64,000 nucleotides of DNA from a virus. This document shows positions 7,791-16,589 of this stretch, piece after piece (the first letter of the stretch is position 1; every line of letters starts with the position of its first letter). A model generated the notes under the pieces. The model had not been told where the DNA came from. It did not search any database and saw nothing but the letters and a program-made list of their open reading frames with translations. Location: the IMG/VR virus record IMGVR_UViG_3300025141_000047, positions 1 to 64,000 of that record; one strand, written 5' to 3'. A program made the translations under genes and the position numbers.

Positions 7791-9047
7791 ATGACTGGAA
7801 CAGGATTTTTAGACAATTGGAAGCCCGTTGATACAACCAAAGAACCTTCTCAGCAAGAGAAGAAGGCTGAGGCTACAAACCTCCCTTCAACGGCTGAGGT
7901 GGCTCAAGCCCCTGTGGTGAACCAATCCCTGCCCTCCGTTGAAGAGAGGCAATCAGGAATGGTTTCTGGATTTGGAGATTTCCCGCTTGAGGCTTTGGTT
8001 GATGAAGAACCAGCAAAGGGTTTGCTTGAAAGCGAAGGAGTCATTGACTTTGATGCTGAAACAAGTGGCGCATGGTCGCTACCTCAATCAGCCAACCCTG
8101 CATGGAAGCGTATTGCTGCCGCACGATCAACACACGTGCGACAGGAACGCAAAGTTCTTTGTGGCGTTGTCGGACCTCGAAAGGCTGGTAAATCAGGAAT
8201 GCTTGTTGATTCATTGACTGATGAAGAAGTCGCCAATGGCGCAATGATTTTCATTGAGGATTTTGATGCGGGGGGAGATTCCACCGTATCTGCACACCAC
8301 AGGGACAAGCAAGAAAACATCGTTGTCCTAAACCCCTGGATCACCAACAAACAATCCAAAAGCCGTGTTCCTTTCAATTACCCTGAAACATTCAACAAGA
8401 CAATGGATGACTTGTTGTATGCTCTTGAAGTCGCTGAATCACAGGATGAATACTTCAAGGTTCACGGTAAAATGCCGAACCCATACCTCAAGACTTTTGT
8501 TTTTGATGGGATGGACCATTGGCTGCACATTTGTGGAACTGCAATGAAAATTGAAGACCTTGAACTGGGCGATGATGCGGTGGAAGTATCAGGTCGAAAG
8601 ACCGCCACTAAGGTTGGTCGTTTCAATTGGGAGTTCCGAAAGAACCGATACCAAGCGGCAATGAACACATTTCAAGAACTCAGCCGACTCAATGTTCACG
8701 TCTATGTGGTCACTGGTCAAAAGCCATCATACGATTCCAACGGAAACGAAATCATGGGTGCGGATATTGCCGCATGGATGAAAGACACCGAGCGTGATCT
8801 TGAACAACTTGTTGAGGTTTCATTGGAAGCCGAGAGGAATGAGATCGGTGAACTTACAGGTAAAACGATTTCAACCGCACAATTGAAGTTCAACCGAACC
8901 TCCCTGCGCCTCCCTGAGCCTGTTATCCTCTTCCAACAAGAAGTCGGAACAGACGGTCAATGGTTTGGCTACAAGGGGCTAAAAGACGGTTCTTTTGAGC
9001 ATCCTGATGATACCAATGAACTTACTACTACTGAGGACTCGGAATGA
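7791..9047 (+). CDS. Sak4/RecA-like P-loop ATPase
   Basis: This 418-residue protein has a Walker A motif G128-PRKAGKS135 and a Walker B-like strand TFVFDGMD with the acidic residue at D239. A later beta segment (VHVYVVTGQKP) resembles the sensor strand of RecA-type cores. The overall layout fits the Sak4/RadA-like single-strand annealing or recombination ATPases common in tailed viruses. The first 110 residues are a disordered, Glu- and Pro-rich extension holding PLEALVDEEP (65-74), which nearly matches a peptide in the protein at 2-1069. A role in recombination-dependent replication with the upstream ssDNA-binding candidate is inferred. It overlaps the next gene by ATGA. Confidence 0.65.
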   Translation: MTGTGFLDNWKPVDTTKEPSQQEKKAEATNLPSTAEVAQAPVVNQSLPSVEERQSGMVSGFGDFPLEALVDEEPAKGLLESEGVIDFDAETSGAWSLPQSANPAWKRIAAARSTHVRQERKVLCGVVGPRKAGKSGMLVDSLTDEEVANGAMIFIEDFDAGGDSTVSAHHRDKQENIVVLNPWITNKQSKSRVPFNYPETFNKTMDDLLYALEVAESQDEYFKVHGKMPNPYLKTFVFDGMDHWLHICGTAMKIEDLELGDDAVEVSGRKTATKVGRFNWEFRKNRYQAAMNTFQELSRLNVHVYVVTGQKPSYDSNGNEIMGADIAAWMKDTERDLEQLVEVSLEAERNEIGELTGKTISTAQLKFNRTSLRLPEPVILFQQEVGTDGQWFGYKGLKDGSFEHPDDTNELTTTEDSE

Positions 9048-9199
9048 CACTTAGCGGGAATCAAACCTGCAAGCATCAATGGCGAGCGTTGCCTGATGTA
9101 GTGGCCGACCCCGACAAAGGACTTGTTGCTTCGGTCTATTGCTATCAATGCGGCCATTCCCGTTATGCACAATTGAAATTGATTGGAGGGAAACAGTGA
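9044..9199 (+). CDS. tiny zinc-finger protein
   Basis: This 51-residue protein starts on the ATGA overlap with the ATPase gene. It has a CKHQW segment and a CYQCGH segment about 23 residues apart, a C-x2-H...C-x2-C arrangement that could bind one zinc. Its stop overlaps the next start (TGATG). Function unknown. The coupled translation suggests it is a genuine gene. Confidence 0.5.
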   Translation: MTLSGNQTCKHQWRALPDVVADPDKGLVASVYCYQCGHSRYAQLKLIGGKQ

Positions 9200-9465
9200 T
9201 GGTTTCAGTCAAAGTCGGCAGCCAAATCACGATTACTTCTGGCGACATGGAAGACATATTCCGTGTTCGAGGTCAATTGATTGACGATTACAAAATCTCT
9301 TTTGATACAGGAAAAGGATCAAAAGGGTATGATTGGTTCCTGGATTGGTCGCTACAACACAGTGATGAGATTTCAAGAGATGAGGCGATAACTCATATCA
9401 AGAAACGTCTTGATGAGGCCAAACTTGAATACGATGTGTTGGTTAAGACATATACGGATGATTGA
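9199..9465 (+). CDS. small hypothetical protein
   Basis: This protein has 88 residues, with the start taken at the TGATG overlap, although the frame is open from 9139. An N-terminal beta-rich half (VKVGSQITITSGD...FRVRGQL) is followed by a helical C-terminal half. It may be a small beta-barrel adaptor, but no family was recognised. Confidence 0.5.
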   Translation: MVSVKVGSQITITSGDMEDIFRVRGQLIDDYKISFDTGKGSKGYDWFLDWSLQHSDEISRDEAITHIKKRLDEAKLEYDVLVKTYTDD

Positions 9466-10438
9466 TACTATGGATGAGAAGATCGGTTTGGTTTGTTTTT
9501 CAGGCGGCAAGGATAGCACCGCTATGTTGCTGCGTATGCTGGAATTAAACGACCCCGATATGCCCGTCAATCGAATTGTCTTTGCTGATACAGGATTTGA
9601 GTTCCCTGAATTGCTTGAATACATGGATATGGTGATGAAATATATTAACATCAAATATCCTGAAAAGAACCTCAAACTTGAGATGGTCGGTTCCCCTAAG
9701 ACATGGGATGAATGGTTCTATGGTGTTATGAAGCGTGGAAACAACAAAGGAAAACAACGTGGCGCACCTCTTAGAGCATATCCTTGCTACTGGGCAAGAG
9801 AAGCAAAGGTTCAGCCTTTGCAGAAAGTGGCTAAGGAAGCGGATATTGCATACATTGGAATTGCTGCTGATGAAGCCCACCGTGTAGGTAAAGAGGATGA
9901 TCCACGCAACGCTAAGAACAGATACCCGTTGGTTGAATGGGGCTGGACTGAGGATGATTGCATCAAGTATTTGGATAGCCTCGAAATGGTCAATGAACTC
10001 TATGTGAACTTTGACCGTTTGGGGTGCTTCCATTGCATCAAACAACCGTTGGAGTCATGGTGGAATCTATGGCGTGGCTATCCTGAGTTCTGGAAGATCG
10101 CCAAACACTGGGATAAGGAAAGCGTGAAAGTGAGTAATCATGGGCTGCGCTCAATGAAACCAGGTAAGGATGGGTATTTGCTTGAAGAACTTGAAGAACG
10201 ATTCAAACAGGGGTATAAACCTCCTTCAAAGAAAGGAAAGTTCGATTGTAATTCCTGTAAAGCCGTTGCATTTACGGCGGTTGGTCAATTGAAGTTAGAG
10301 GACTTTGACAGCGATGATGCGATAGAACGTATTGATGAGAAGTTCATTGATGAAGAACCAACCGCTTGCGAAGTATTGCTTGAGCCAGAAGAGGACATCA
10401 CCTGTGATATTGTAGGGGGGTCTTTTGATGAAAATTGA
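9458..10438 (+). CDS. PP-loop enzyme, PAPS reductase/DndC-like
   Basis: This protein has 326 residues, starting at the ATG overlapping the previous stop (ATG at 9470 is an alternative). The PP-loop motif SGGKDSTAML lies near residues 16-25, and VFADTGFEFPEL follows as in adenosine phosphosulphate reductases. A zinc or Fe-S type set includes CYW, CFHC and CNSC. Such proteins bind ATP or PAPS. Relatives take part in sulphur assimilation, tRNA thiolation or DNA phosphorothioation (DndC). Between replication genes and methyltransferases, a role in DNA modification or resistance is more likely than sulphur metabolism, but partners such as DndD/E are not seen. The exact reaction remains open. Confidence 0.65.
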   Translation: MIDTMDEKIGLVCFSGGKDSTAMLLRMLELNDPDMPVNRIVFADTGFEFPELLEYMDMVMKYINIKYPEKNLKLEMVGSPKTWDEWFYGVMKRGNNKGKQRGAPLRAYPCYWAREAKVQPLQKVAKEADIAYIGIAADEAHRVGKEDDPRNAKNRYPLVEWGWTEDDCIKYLDSLEMVNELYVNFDRLGCFHCIKQPLESWWNLWRGYPEFWKIAKHWDKESVKVSNHGLRSMKPGKDGYLLEELEERFKQGYKPPSKKGKFDCNSCKAVAFTAVGQLKLEDFDSDDAIERIDEKFIDEEPTACEVLLEPEEDITCDIVGGSFDEN

Positions 10439-10982
10439 TAGATCATGGGCAATGCCAAATGCACTTACATTTTCAATCCAACCAATAACATTGTTTTTGG
10501 AGGAAGAAATCAAAGGAGAGGAATGGGCTGATCCATTCGCAAGGAATACAGATTTGGCGAAATACACAAACGATCTTAATCCCAACACCAAAGCCCAATC
10601 TAATTTGGAAGCATTGGACTTTTTGAAAACTTTTGAGAATAATTCCCTTGACGGAGTTCTTTTTGATCCCCCCTATTCCCCACGTCAAATTAAGGAGGTG
10701 TATGATGAAATAGGAATCCCTCTCCATGATACAAAAAGTTCGGTTTGGTCGAATTGGAAAAAAGAAATAGCCAGAATCGTTAAACCTGGCGGCAAAGTCA
10801 TATCATTTGGATGGAACACCTGCGGAATCGGCTTAACACTTGATTTCAAAATAGAGCGCATATTGCTTGTATGTCATGGCGGGAACCATAATGATACAAT
10901 CGTGACGCTTGAGGTAAAGGGCGATAAAGCAAATTATCCCTCAGCAAAACAAACAACATTATTTCAGGAGGGGGAGGAATGA
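10428..10982 (+). CDS. DNA methyltransferase, small DPPY type
   Basis: This gene encodes 184 residues, with the ATG at 10428 preceded by a G-rich stretch; a TTG lies at 10425. Motif IV is DPPY at 80-83, and KPGGKVISFGW (119-129) follows as the usual next strand. This places it in the amino-methyltransferase class (N6-adenine or N4-cytosine). It is shorter than typical enzymes and lacks an obvious F-x-G-x-G AdoMet motif, so the AdoMet site may be degenerate or the protein may act with a partner. The tail has Q175-TTLF179, a clamp-binding-like peptide shared with the other methyltransferases here. Confidence 0.6.
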   Translation: MKIDRSWAMPNALTFSIQPITLFLEEEIKGEEWADPFARNTDLAKYTNDLNPNTKAQSNLEALDFLKTFENNSLDGVLFDPPYSPRQIKEVYDEIGIPLHDTKSSVWSNWKKEIARIVKPGGKVISFGWNTCGIGLTLDFKIERILLVCHGGNHNDTIVTLEVKGDKANYPSAKQTTLFQEGEE

Positions 10983-11998
10983 AAGTTAGACCGCCTAAGC
11001 CCAGACCGATCCCCGTAAGCGGAGATTTGTATTCAACATACGCATGGCATCCAAACATGGCCGATGATAAAATCCTCCGTGTAAGTAAATCCTCACTTGG
11101 GGCTTTCCAAACCTGCGAGCAACAGTATTTCATCAAATATGTGCTTGGAGTCAAAGAGCCTGAAAACGATAACATGATTCGAGGAACAAACGTGCATGAC
11201 GCATACGAGTTCATTATGGATCGTAGCCTTGATGTTGAACACGCAACAAAGGTGAAAGAGCAACATGGCTATGAAGGCGTAAGAGGATATTTTGAATCTC
11301 TTATCCCTCCCGCACAAATCAAGAAGGGATGGGATGATGAATATGCCCTCCCTACTGGGAACGAATACACATTGGGCGAGCCTGAACATCTATCTCGATT
11401 GATGGAAGCCGAATCAAAGCGATTCATGGGTTCAAACCCCAATGCCTTTTTGCCTGTTGGAAACGAATTGGGCGTTGATGCTATCGTTGAACTTGACATT
11501 AACGGGACAAAGGTTCAGGCTCACTTGAACGGTTTCATTGACCGCTTGTTCATGGATGATAACGGCGATTATCACGTTCATGAATTGAAAACAGGGCTGT
11601 GGAAGGATAAGAAAACTAAGTATGAGAGCATGGCAAAAGAAATGGCTTTCTATGTGTATATGCTCAGTAAATCGCAGCAACCCACGCATGGCGGAGTCAA
11701 TATCCGCTATTGGGGATGGGATCACACAAAAGGCATAGAAGGAACTCCAACCCAGATTTACAGATTTATTGAACCTGTCAAGGCAGGTATCATTTCCGAT
11801 ATGCTCACCGATCTCAAAGCCCTTGTATCGGCACACCTTCGATACAAAGGAGATTTTAACGGCAAAATGTTTGCTACAAAACCGACTGGTGCTGAGAGGT
11901 ATTTCTGTCTGCCCTGGTGCGGGGTCAAGGGTTTTTGCCCTAAGTATGAGCGACACATGATGCCGCATGAAATGAGGGATAAAGTGGAGGGGAATTGA
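10979..11998 (+). CDS. PD-(D/E)XK nuclease, RecB/Cas4-like with Fe-S cysteines
   Basis: This 339-residue protein begins on an ATGA overlap. The N-terminal part has the family pattern SKSSLGAFQTCEQQYFIKY. His73 (GTNVHDAYE), Asp188 (GFIDRL) and E202-L-K204 form the usual H...D...ExK active site. Cys46 with Cys310, Cys314 and Cys320 matches the split four-cysteine 4Fe-4S arrangement of Cas4/AddB-type nucleases. The likely role is DNA end-processing exonuclease for recombination or replication, next to the Sak4-like ATPase. No helicase domain is fused. Confidence 0.75.
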   Translation: MKVRPPKPRPIPVSGDLYSTYAWHPNMADDKILRVSKSSLGAFQTCEQQYFIKYVLGVKEPENDNMIRGTNVHDAYEFIMDRSLDVEHATKVKEQHGYEGVRGYFESLIPPAQIKKGWDDEYALPTGNEYTLGEPEHLSRLMEAESKRFMGSNPNAFLPVGNELGVDAIVELDINGTKVQAHLNGFIDRLFMDDNGDYHVHELKTGLWKDKKTKYESMAKEMAFYVYMLSKSQQPTHGGVNIRYWGWDHTKGIEGTPTQIYRFIEPVKAGIISDMLTDLKALVSAHLRYKGDFNGKMFATKPTGAERYFCLPWCGVKGFCPKYERHMMPHEMRDKVEGN

Positions 11999-11999
11999 T

Positions 12000-13241
12000 G
12001 TGCGATATGTTAGCCTATTTAGTGGAATTGAAGCCTGTTCAGTCGGATGGAAAGACCTTGACTGGAAACCTGTTGCCTTTGCAGATTTTGACGAGTTCCC
12101 CTCAGCCGTTCTCAAACATCATTATCCAGAAGTGCCGAATGCGGGAGATGTGTTGAAACATGACTGGACTCAATACAAAGGAAAATGCGAACTCATTGTC
12201 GGAGGAAGCCCCTGTCAGTCTTTCTCCCATGCTGGAAAGCGACTTGGAATGGATGATCCACGTGGCAACCTCGCCCTTCACTATCTCCGAATTGTTAGGG
12301 ACATTCAACCGAAGTGGTTCATCTATGAAAACGTGCCAGGTTTATTGTCATCAAACGGAGGGGAAGATTTTGCCTCCTTTCTCGGAGAAGTGGCGGAACT
12401 CGGGTATGGGTTCGCCTATCGAGTTCTTGACGCTCAATACTTCGGAGTTCCCCAACGACGGCGAAGAGTCTTTGTTGTCGGGTGTGCTGATGGAGATTGG
12501 CGAAGTGCCGCAGCGATTTTATTTGACAAGTCGTGCCTCATCGGGGATTCTGCGAAGGGCGGATCGGAGGGGAAAAACGCTACCCTCTTCTCTCAGGCAA
12601 GCGTTGGAGACGAGAGCAGGGGATTACCTCAGCGAAGAGGAATAGTTCATTGTGAAAAAGTCGGACCAACAATGACGAGTTCTGGTCCACCGTATTCACG
12701 GACTGGAAACGAAAGAGTTGAGCATGAAGCGTTGGTTGTGCAAAAACAAAACGCAATTGGATTTTCCCATACGCAGGGCTTAGATTGCCAACCATCAACA
12801 AATCACTTCCCAACGCTACGTGCGGAGGGCAACGGAATGGCCGTGAGCCTCCCCATACACGACAAAGCGACTCGCTTCAAAGGCGGAGGCGAAGGAAGGA
12901 ATGATGATGGCGCAAGTAATTTTCTGGGAGTAGGCAAAGAAACCGATCCAATGTATGCTTTGACCGCCAATGATAACCACATGGTCTTTCATCACATAGT
13001 TCGAAGGCTTACCCCTATTGAATGCGAGCGATTGCAGGGATTCCCTGATAACTACACGCAAGTTGCTTGGAAAGGAAAACCTGCTGAGGAATGCCCAGAC
13101 GGACACCGCTACAAGGCACTGGGCAATAGCATGGCCGTTCCAGTTATGCGATGGATTGGAGAGAGGATTGATATGTTGGATTCAGCAGACCTCTCAAAGC
13201 GGGAACGGGCAAAAACGACTCAGCAAATGACTTTGTGGTGA
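12000..13241 (+). CDS. DNA (cytosine-5) methyltransferase
   Basis: This 413-residue protein has a GTG start one base after the preceding stop. An overlapping ATG at 11998 is out of frame. Motif I is LFSGIEACSVG, the catalytic P-C72-Q lies in GGSPCQSF, the ENV motif is at 110-112, QRRRRVF starts at 152, and the C-terminal motif is YKALGNSMAVPV. All key m5C methyltransferase motifs are therefore present. A variable target-recognition region spans about 200-340. The C-terminus ends Q409-MTLW, resembling a sliding-clamp peptide. No matching restriction gene is adjacent, so protection of viral DNA from host restriction is the likely role. Confidence 0.9.
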   Translation: MRYVSLFSGIEACSVGWKDLDWKPVAFADFDEFPSAVLKHHYPEVPNAGDVLKHDWTQYKGKCELIVGGSPCQSFSHAGKRLGMDDPRGNLALHYLRIVRDIQPKWFIYENVPGLLSSNGGEDFASFLGEVAELGYGFAYRVLDAQYFGVPQRRRRVFVVGCADGDWRSAAAILFDKSCLIGDSAKGGSEGKNATLFSQASVGDESRGLPQRRGIVHCEKVGPTMTSSGPPYSRTGNERVEHEALVVQKQNAIGFSHTQGLDCQPSTNHFPTLRAEGNGMAVSLPIHDKATRFKGGGEGRNDDGASNFLGVGKETDPMYALTANDNHMVFHHIVRRLTPIECERLQGFPDNYTQVAWKGKPAEECPDGHRYKALGNSMAVPVMRWIGERIDMLDSADLSKRERAKTTQQMTLW

Positions 13242-13246
13242 ATAAC

Positions 13247-14347
13247 ATGGCTCTCTTCAATCATTTCCCACGTGAAATTGACATGAGGACTCGAAAGGTT
13301 ATCACCACTGAAAAGCAATTGCAGCACTACATCAATACGACAAACGGCAAAGGAAACCTCACCACTACTGTTTATGGATTTAGGGCTTTGAAACCAAAGG
13401 GAAACCGATGCGAATACAATACTGCAATAATCCCTCACTTTGTCATGGACTTTGATGCCGATCAAGGAGTCCGTGTTCATGGGCTGGATGAAGAAGTCGC
13501 AAAGAACAAGTGTTGTGATGAGGTTTTATCCCTTTCCAAACATTTCAAATTCAAGGGCTATCGCCATGCTATTTGGTTCACAGGTGGCGGTTTCCACATT
13601 TGGACTAAACTTGACAGGGAGTATGTTTTGCCCCCTGATAAAATGGCCGACTTGTTATTTTCAGGCCGAATGAAAATCAATGAATGGGTTAAGCGATACA
13701 ACATGAAAACTCTTGACCCTGTGGTGTCCTTTCGACCAGATAGACATATACGCATCCCAAACACATACAACTTCAAACGCCAAATTTGGGGCATTCCGAT
13801 TCAACATGAGGATTTAGCGCAGGGTTGGGATTTCATCGTTGAGAAAGCCAAAGAACCGAAACCTGGAATGCACCTTTATGATGGGCGAGGAATGGGACTT
13901 GAAATTATTGAACGTGATTCTGTGGATATGTTCAAGGGGCGATATAATGCCGATACAAGGACATTTGAAATGGAGGACTTGAACATTGACATTGAAAGAA
14001 TCAACAACATACCCATGCTTCCCTGCTTGGCTCAAGCCGCTTGCGAAAAGGGCGGCAATCCACCGCATAAGCCACGATCTTATCTCATGATGTATCTAAT
14101 GGATTATTTCAGGAACTTCGCCAGACCTGCAAGAGAGGCTAAAGTTCCCAATAGTGAAGTCCTAACACTTACTCACGCATTCATACGTTCTTTAGAATGG
14201 TCGGATTACAGCCCTAAAGAAACATCAAAATACCTTCAACATGGTGTTGATCGGTATTACTTGACTCCAACTTGTCCTACGATATATCATGAAGGATTGT
14301 GTGTCGGCAAGTGTCCGTATTATGATGAGAAGGGGGCAACCCCATGA
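13247..14347 (+). CDS. archaeo-eukaryotic primase, PriS-like core with PriL-like tail
   Basis: This protein has 366 residues from the ATG at 13247; GTG codons at 13235 and 13238 are alternatives. The catalytic pair D68-x-D70 lies in FVMDFDAD, FTGGGFH117 is the S/T-x-x-x-x-H strand, and HIRIPNTYNFK holds the basic third motif. This is the AEP active-site set. The C-terminal half has C260, C343, C352 and C356 spaced like the Fe-S domain of the archaeal/eukaryotic large primase subunit, with a helical region between. It therefore looks like a one-chain PriS-PriL fusion that starts DNA synthesis. The helicase candidate lies downstream. Confidence 0.75.
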   Translation: MALFNHFPREIDMRTRKVITTEKQLQHYINTTNGKGNLTTTVYGFRALKPKGNRCEYNTAIIPHFVMDFDADQGVRVHGLDEEVAKNKCCDEVLSLSKHFKFKGYRHAIWFTGGGFHIWTKLDREYVLPPDKMADLLFSGRMKINEWVKRYNMKTLDPVVSFRPDRHIRIPNTYNFKRQIWGIPIQHEDLAQGWDFIVEKAKEPKPGMHLYDGRGMGLEIIERDSVDMFKGRYNADTRTFEMEDLNIDIERINNIPMLPCLAQAACEKGGNPPHKPRSYLMMYLMDYFRNFARPAREAKVPNSEVLTLTHAFIRSLEWSDYSPKETSKYLQHGVDRYYLTPTCPTIYHEGLCVGKCPYYDEKGATP

Positions 14348-15627
14348 AATACAAGTTGCTTCATGGTGATTGCCTCAAGAAAATGGCCGAGATGGATGAC
14401 AATTCCGTTCACGCCATCGTCACCGATCCACCATACGGGCTTTCATTCATGTCAAAGAAATGGGACTACGATGTGCCTTCTGTTAAAATTTGGAGGGAAA
14501 CATTTAGAGTTCTCAAACCAGGAGGATTCCTTCTTTCATTTGCTGGCTCTCGCACCTATCATCGCATGGCGGTGAACATTGAGGATGCAGGTTTTGAAAT
14601 CCGTGACCAAATCATGTGGGTCTATGGTTCGGGCTTCCCTAAGTCGCATAACATCAGCAAGGCGATAGACAAGGCCGCAGGTGTGGAAAGGACAGAAGTT
14701 ATAGGCACACGGCATCGGAATGTCAAACCTTTCAATGACGAGGAAGGTTGGAACAAAAATAATACTCAAGGAGATTATGAATACAAAGCACCAGCAACCA
14801 AAGAAGCAAAACAATGGGATGGTTGGGGTTCAGCCCTCAAACCTGCCCATGAGCCTATCGTGGTCGCCCGTAAGCCTCTCATCGGAACTATCGTTGAGAA
14901 TGTGCTTGAGCATGGGACTGGCGGCTTAAACATTGACGTTTGCCGCATTGAACATAACGACCCTATGATAACTCGAAAAGACTTTGATAGCAACACAGGA
15001 GAGATTTTTCAAAGGGCTAAGGGCGATGAAGCAGGTCCAAGTGCAAAGGGTCGCTTCCCTGCTAATTTCATTCACGATGGATCGGATGAAGTCGTGAGCC
15101 AGTTCCCTGATACGAAAGGCGCAACAAGTCGCACAGATACTACTTCAACAGGAATGTTTGCGGGAGGGGATGCTGGAACTGTATATCCTGATTCTGGTTC
15201 CGCCGCACGATTCTTTTACTGCGCTAAAGCAAGCAAAGCCGAGAGAAACATAGGTCTTGAACACCTCCCTAATGTTGAGCGCACTGATTACGGCGGCTTC
15301 CACAGCGAAGAAGGACTCATCAACAACGGGAGAAACCCTGAGAATAGGGAACTGATGAAGAACCCTCATCCAACGGTAAAGCCTGTCAATTTAATGAAGT
15401 ATTTGTGCCGTCTTGTGACTCCTAAAAATGGAATAGTCCTTGATCCGTTTATGGGTTCGGGAACAACAGGAATTGCTGCAACACAAGAAGGTTTCAACTT
15501 TGTTGGTATTGAAATGGATGACGAATATATCAAAATCGCAAATTATCGAATCTCACATTGGGTGGAAGAAAAGCAAGAACTCATTTTAGAACAAAGACGA
15601 CAAAAGACATTATTTCAAGACTGGTGA
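14344..15627 (+). CDS. DNA amino-methyltransferase, DPPY type
   Basis: This 427-residue protein begins on an ATGA overlap with the primase. Motif IV is D28-PPY31 near the N-terminus, and the AdoMet motif DPFMGSGTTG is near 367 at the C-terminus. This is the beta-group order typical of N4-cytosine and N6-adenine enzymes. The central 150 residues hold the target-recognition region. The tail reads Q420-KTLF424-QDW, resembling a clamp-binding peptide. It probably protects viral DNA and is the second of four methyltransferases in the window. Confidence 0.85.
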   Translation: MKYKLLHGDCLKKMAEMDDNSVHAIVTDPPYGLSFMSKKWDYDVPSVKIWRETFRVLKPGGFLLSFAGSRTYHRMAVNIEDAGFEIRDQIMWVYGSGFPKSHNISKAIDKAAGVERTEVIGTRHRNVKPFNDEEGWNKNNTQGDYEYKAPATKEAKQWDGWGSALKPAHEPIVVARKPLIGTIVENVLEHGTGGLNIDVCRIEHNDPMITRKDFDSNTGEIFQRAKGDEAGPSAKGRFPANFIHDGSDEVVSQFPDTKGATSRTDTTSTGMFAGGDAGTVYPDSGSAARFFYCAKASKAERNIGLEHLPNVERTDYGGFHSEEGLINNGRNPENRELMKNPHPTVKPVNLMKYLCRLVTPKNGIVLDPFMGSGTTGIAATQEGFNFVGIEMDDEYIKIANYRISHWVEEKQELILEQRRQKTLFQDW

Positions 15628-15631
15628 TTAT

Positions 15632-15889
15632 ATGACAGAAGAAAAAGAATTAGAAGAGATACGAAAAAAGAAAGCCGAAGAAATGCTACAAGCCCACCAT
15701 AAGGGCGAAGCACCGCCAGAAGTGTTGGACTGGTCATTCCGTCGAAACAACAAAACAGGTTTCTTTGAAATCTGTCAAAAAGAAAACATGGTTGCGATCA
15801 CGCAAGACCCCAACTGGGCTTCTTTGGTCGTTGATATGCTAAACAGCCTTACATTGGCGCAACAGGTGGTTCAAAATGACGAAAACTGA
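15632..15889 (+). CDS. small hypothetical protein
   Basis: This 85-residue protein has a highly charged Glu/Lys N-terminal helix (about 1-30), a short WSFRRNNKTGFFEI beta hairpin and a C-terminal helix. It overlaps the nuclease gene start. No family was recognised. It may be an accessory subunit for one of the adjacent enzymes. Confidence 0.5.
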   Translation: MTEEKELEEIRKKKAEEMLQAHHKGEAPPEVLDWSFRRNNKTGFFEICQKENMVAITQDPNWASLVVDMLNSLTLAQQVVQNDEN

Positions 15890-16589
15890 ACGCATCCTTT
15901 TCATTGACAATCGAGAACGTTCTGGCCTTGAAGGTCTTGTAATCAAGTATTGTGATAAAAATAAACTCAAATATGAAGTTCGCCAAACAATAATCACGGA
16001 TTATTCATTTGCTGATGTAGGGATAGAGGCAAAATCAATTGATGATTACATGAGCAGTATGTATTCAGGGCATCTGGAAAGACAACTACAAAACCTTGAA
16101 GACAATTATACAAATCCAATTCTTTTGATTCATGGAACGCTTGATCAGTATGTCACTAAATCCGCAAAGAGGGGGCGAAAAATACGATTCATTACAGCAT
16201 TTGCATCATTTACTGGCTCGCTCGCTCGTTATCATACCGACTTTGATGTTTCAATTTTGATTTTCCCTGATAAATCAACAGCAGCACGTTTCATCTGTAA
16301 GCGTTTTGAGAAGCATGGAACGCTCGGCTCATCATCAACATATAAATTGCTTAGAAAGACCGCTACTGAGGATATGAGAATTGACATTTTACAAGGGGCG
16401 GGATGCAGCGTAGCAATCGCAAAGCGACTCCTTGAACAATATGGCTCTATCGTTGAAATATCATCCTTAACGGCCAAAGAACTGCAAGCGGTTGAAGGAA
16501 TCGGCAAGGTTAGAGCAAAGAGAATCGTTGATGCTTTCAACAGCGAAGAACCGATTGCACAAGAGAAAGTGAAGATGTCAAGGGCTTGA
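15876..16589 (+). CDS. ERCC4-family nuclease (XPF/Hef-like) with helix-hairpin-helix pair
   Basis: This 237-residue protein has the size of the helicase-less crenarchaeal XPF. The nuclease domain begins LFIDNRERSG and its core motif is ADVGIE51-AKSIDD57. The usual E-R-K-x3-D is thus E-A-K-x2/3-D, with Arg replaced by Ala but the acidic residues and Lys kept. The C-terminal region (about 160-225) holds two helix-hairpin-helix elements (GCSVAIAKRLL, VEGIGKVRAKRIVDAF). It should cleave branched or flapped DNA. Such genes are archaeal or eukaryotic in type, supporting an archaeal host. No PIP-like tail is visible. Confidence 0.8.
   Translation: MTKTERILFIDNRERSGLEGLVIKYCDKNKLKYEVRQTIITDYSFADVGIEAKSIDDYMSSMYSGHLERQLQNLEDNYTNPILLIHGTLDQYVTKSAKRGRKIRFITAFASFTGSLARYHTDFDVSILIFPDKSTAARFICKRFEKHGTLGSSSTYKLLRKTATEDMRIDILQGAGCSVAIAKRLLEQYGSIVEISSLTAKELQAVEGIGKVRAKRIVDAFNSEEPIAQEKVKMSRA

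Noticed and set aside
11432-12115. 227-residue antisense frame
   Set aside because: It lies opposite the PD-(D/E)XK nuclease and cytosine methyltransferase genes, whose motifs are clear. Its composition is that of a shadow frame.
12160-12645. 161-residue plus-strand frame inside the cytosine methyltransferase
   Set aside because: It overlaps the catalytic motif region of a well supported enzyme and shows no domain of its own.
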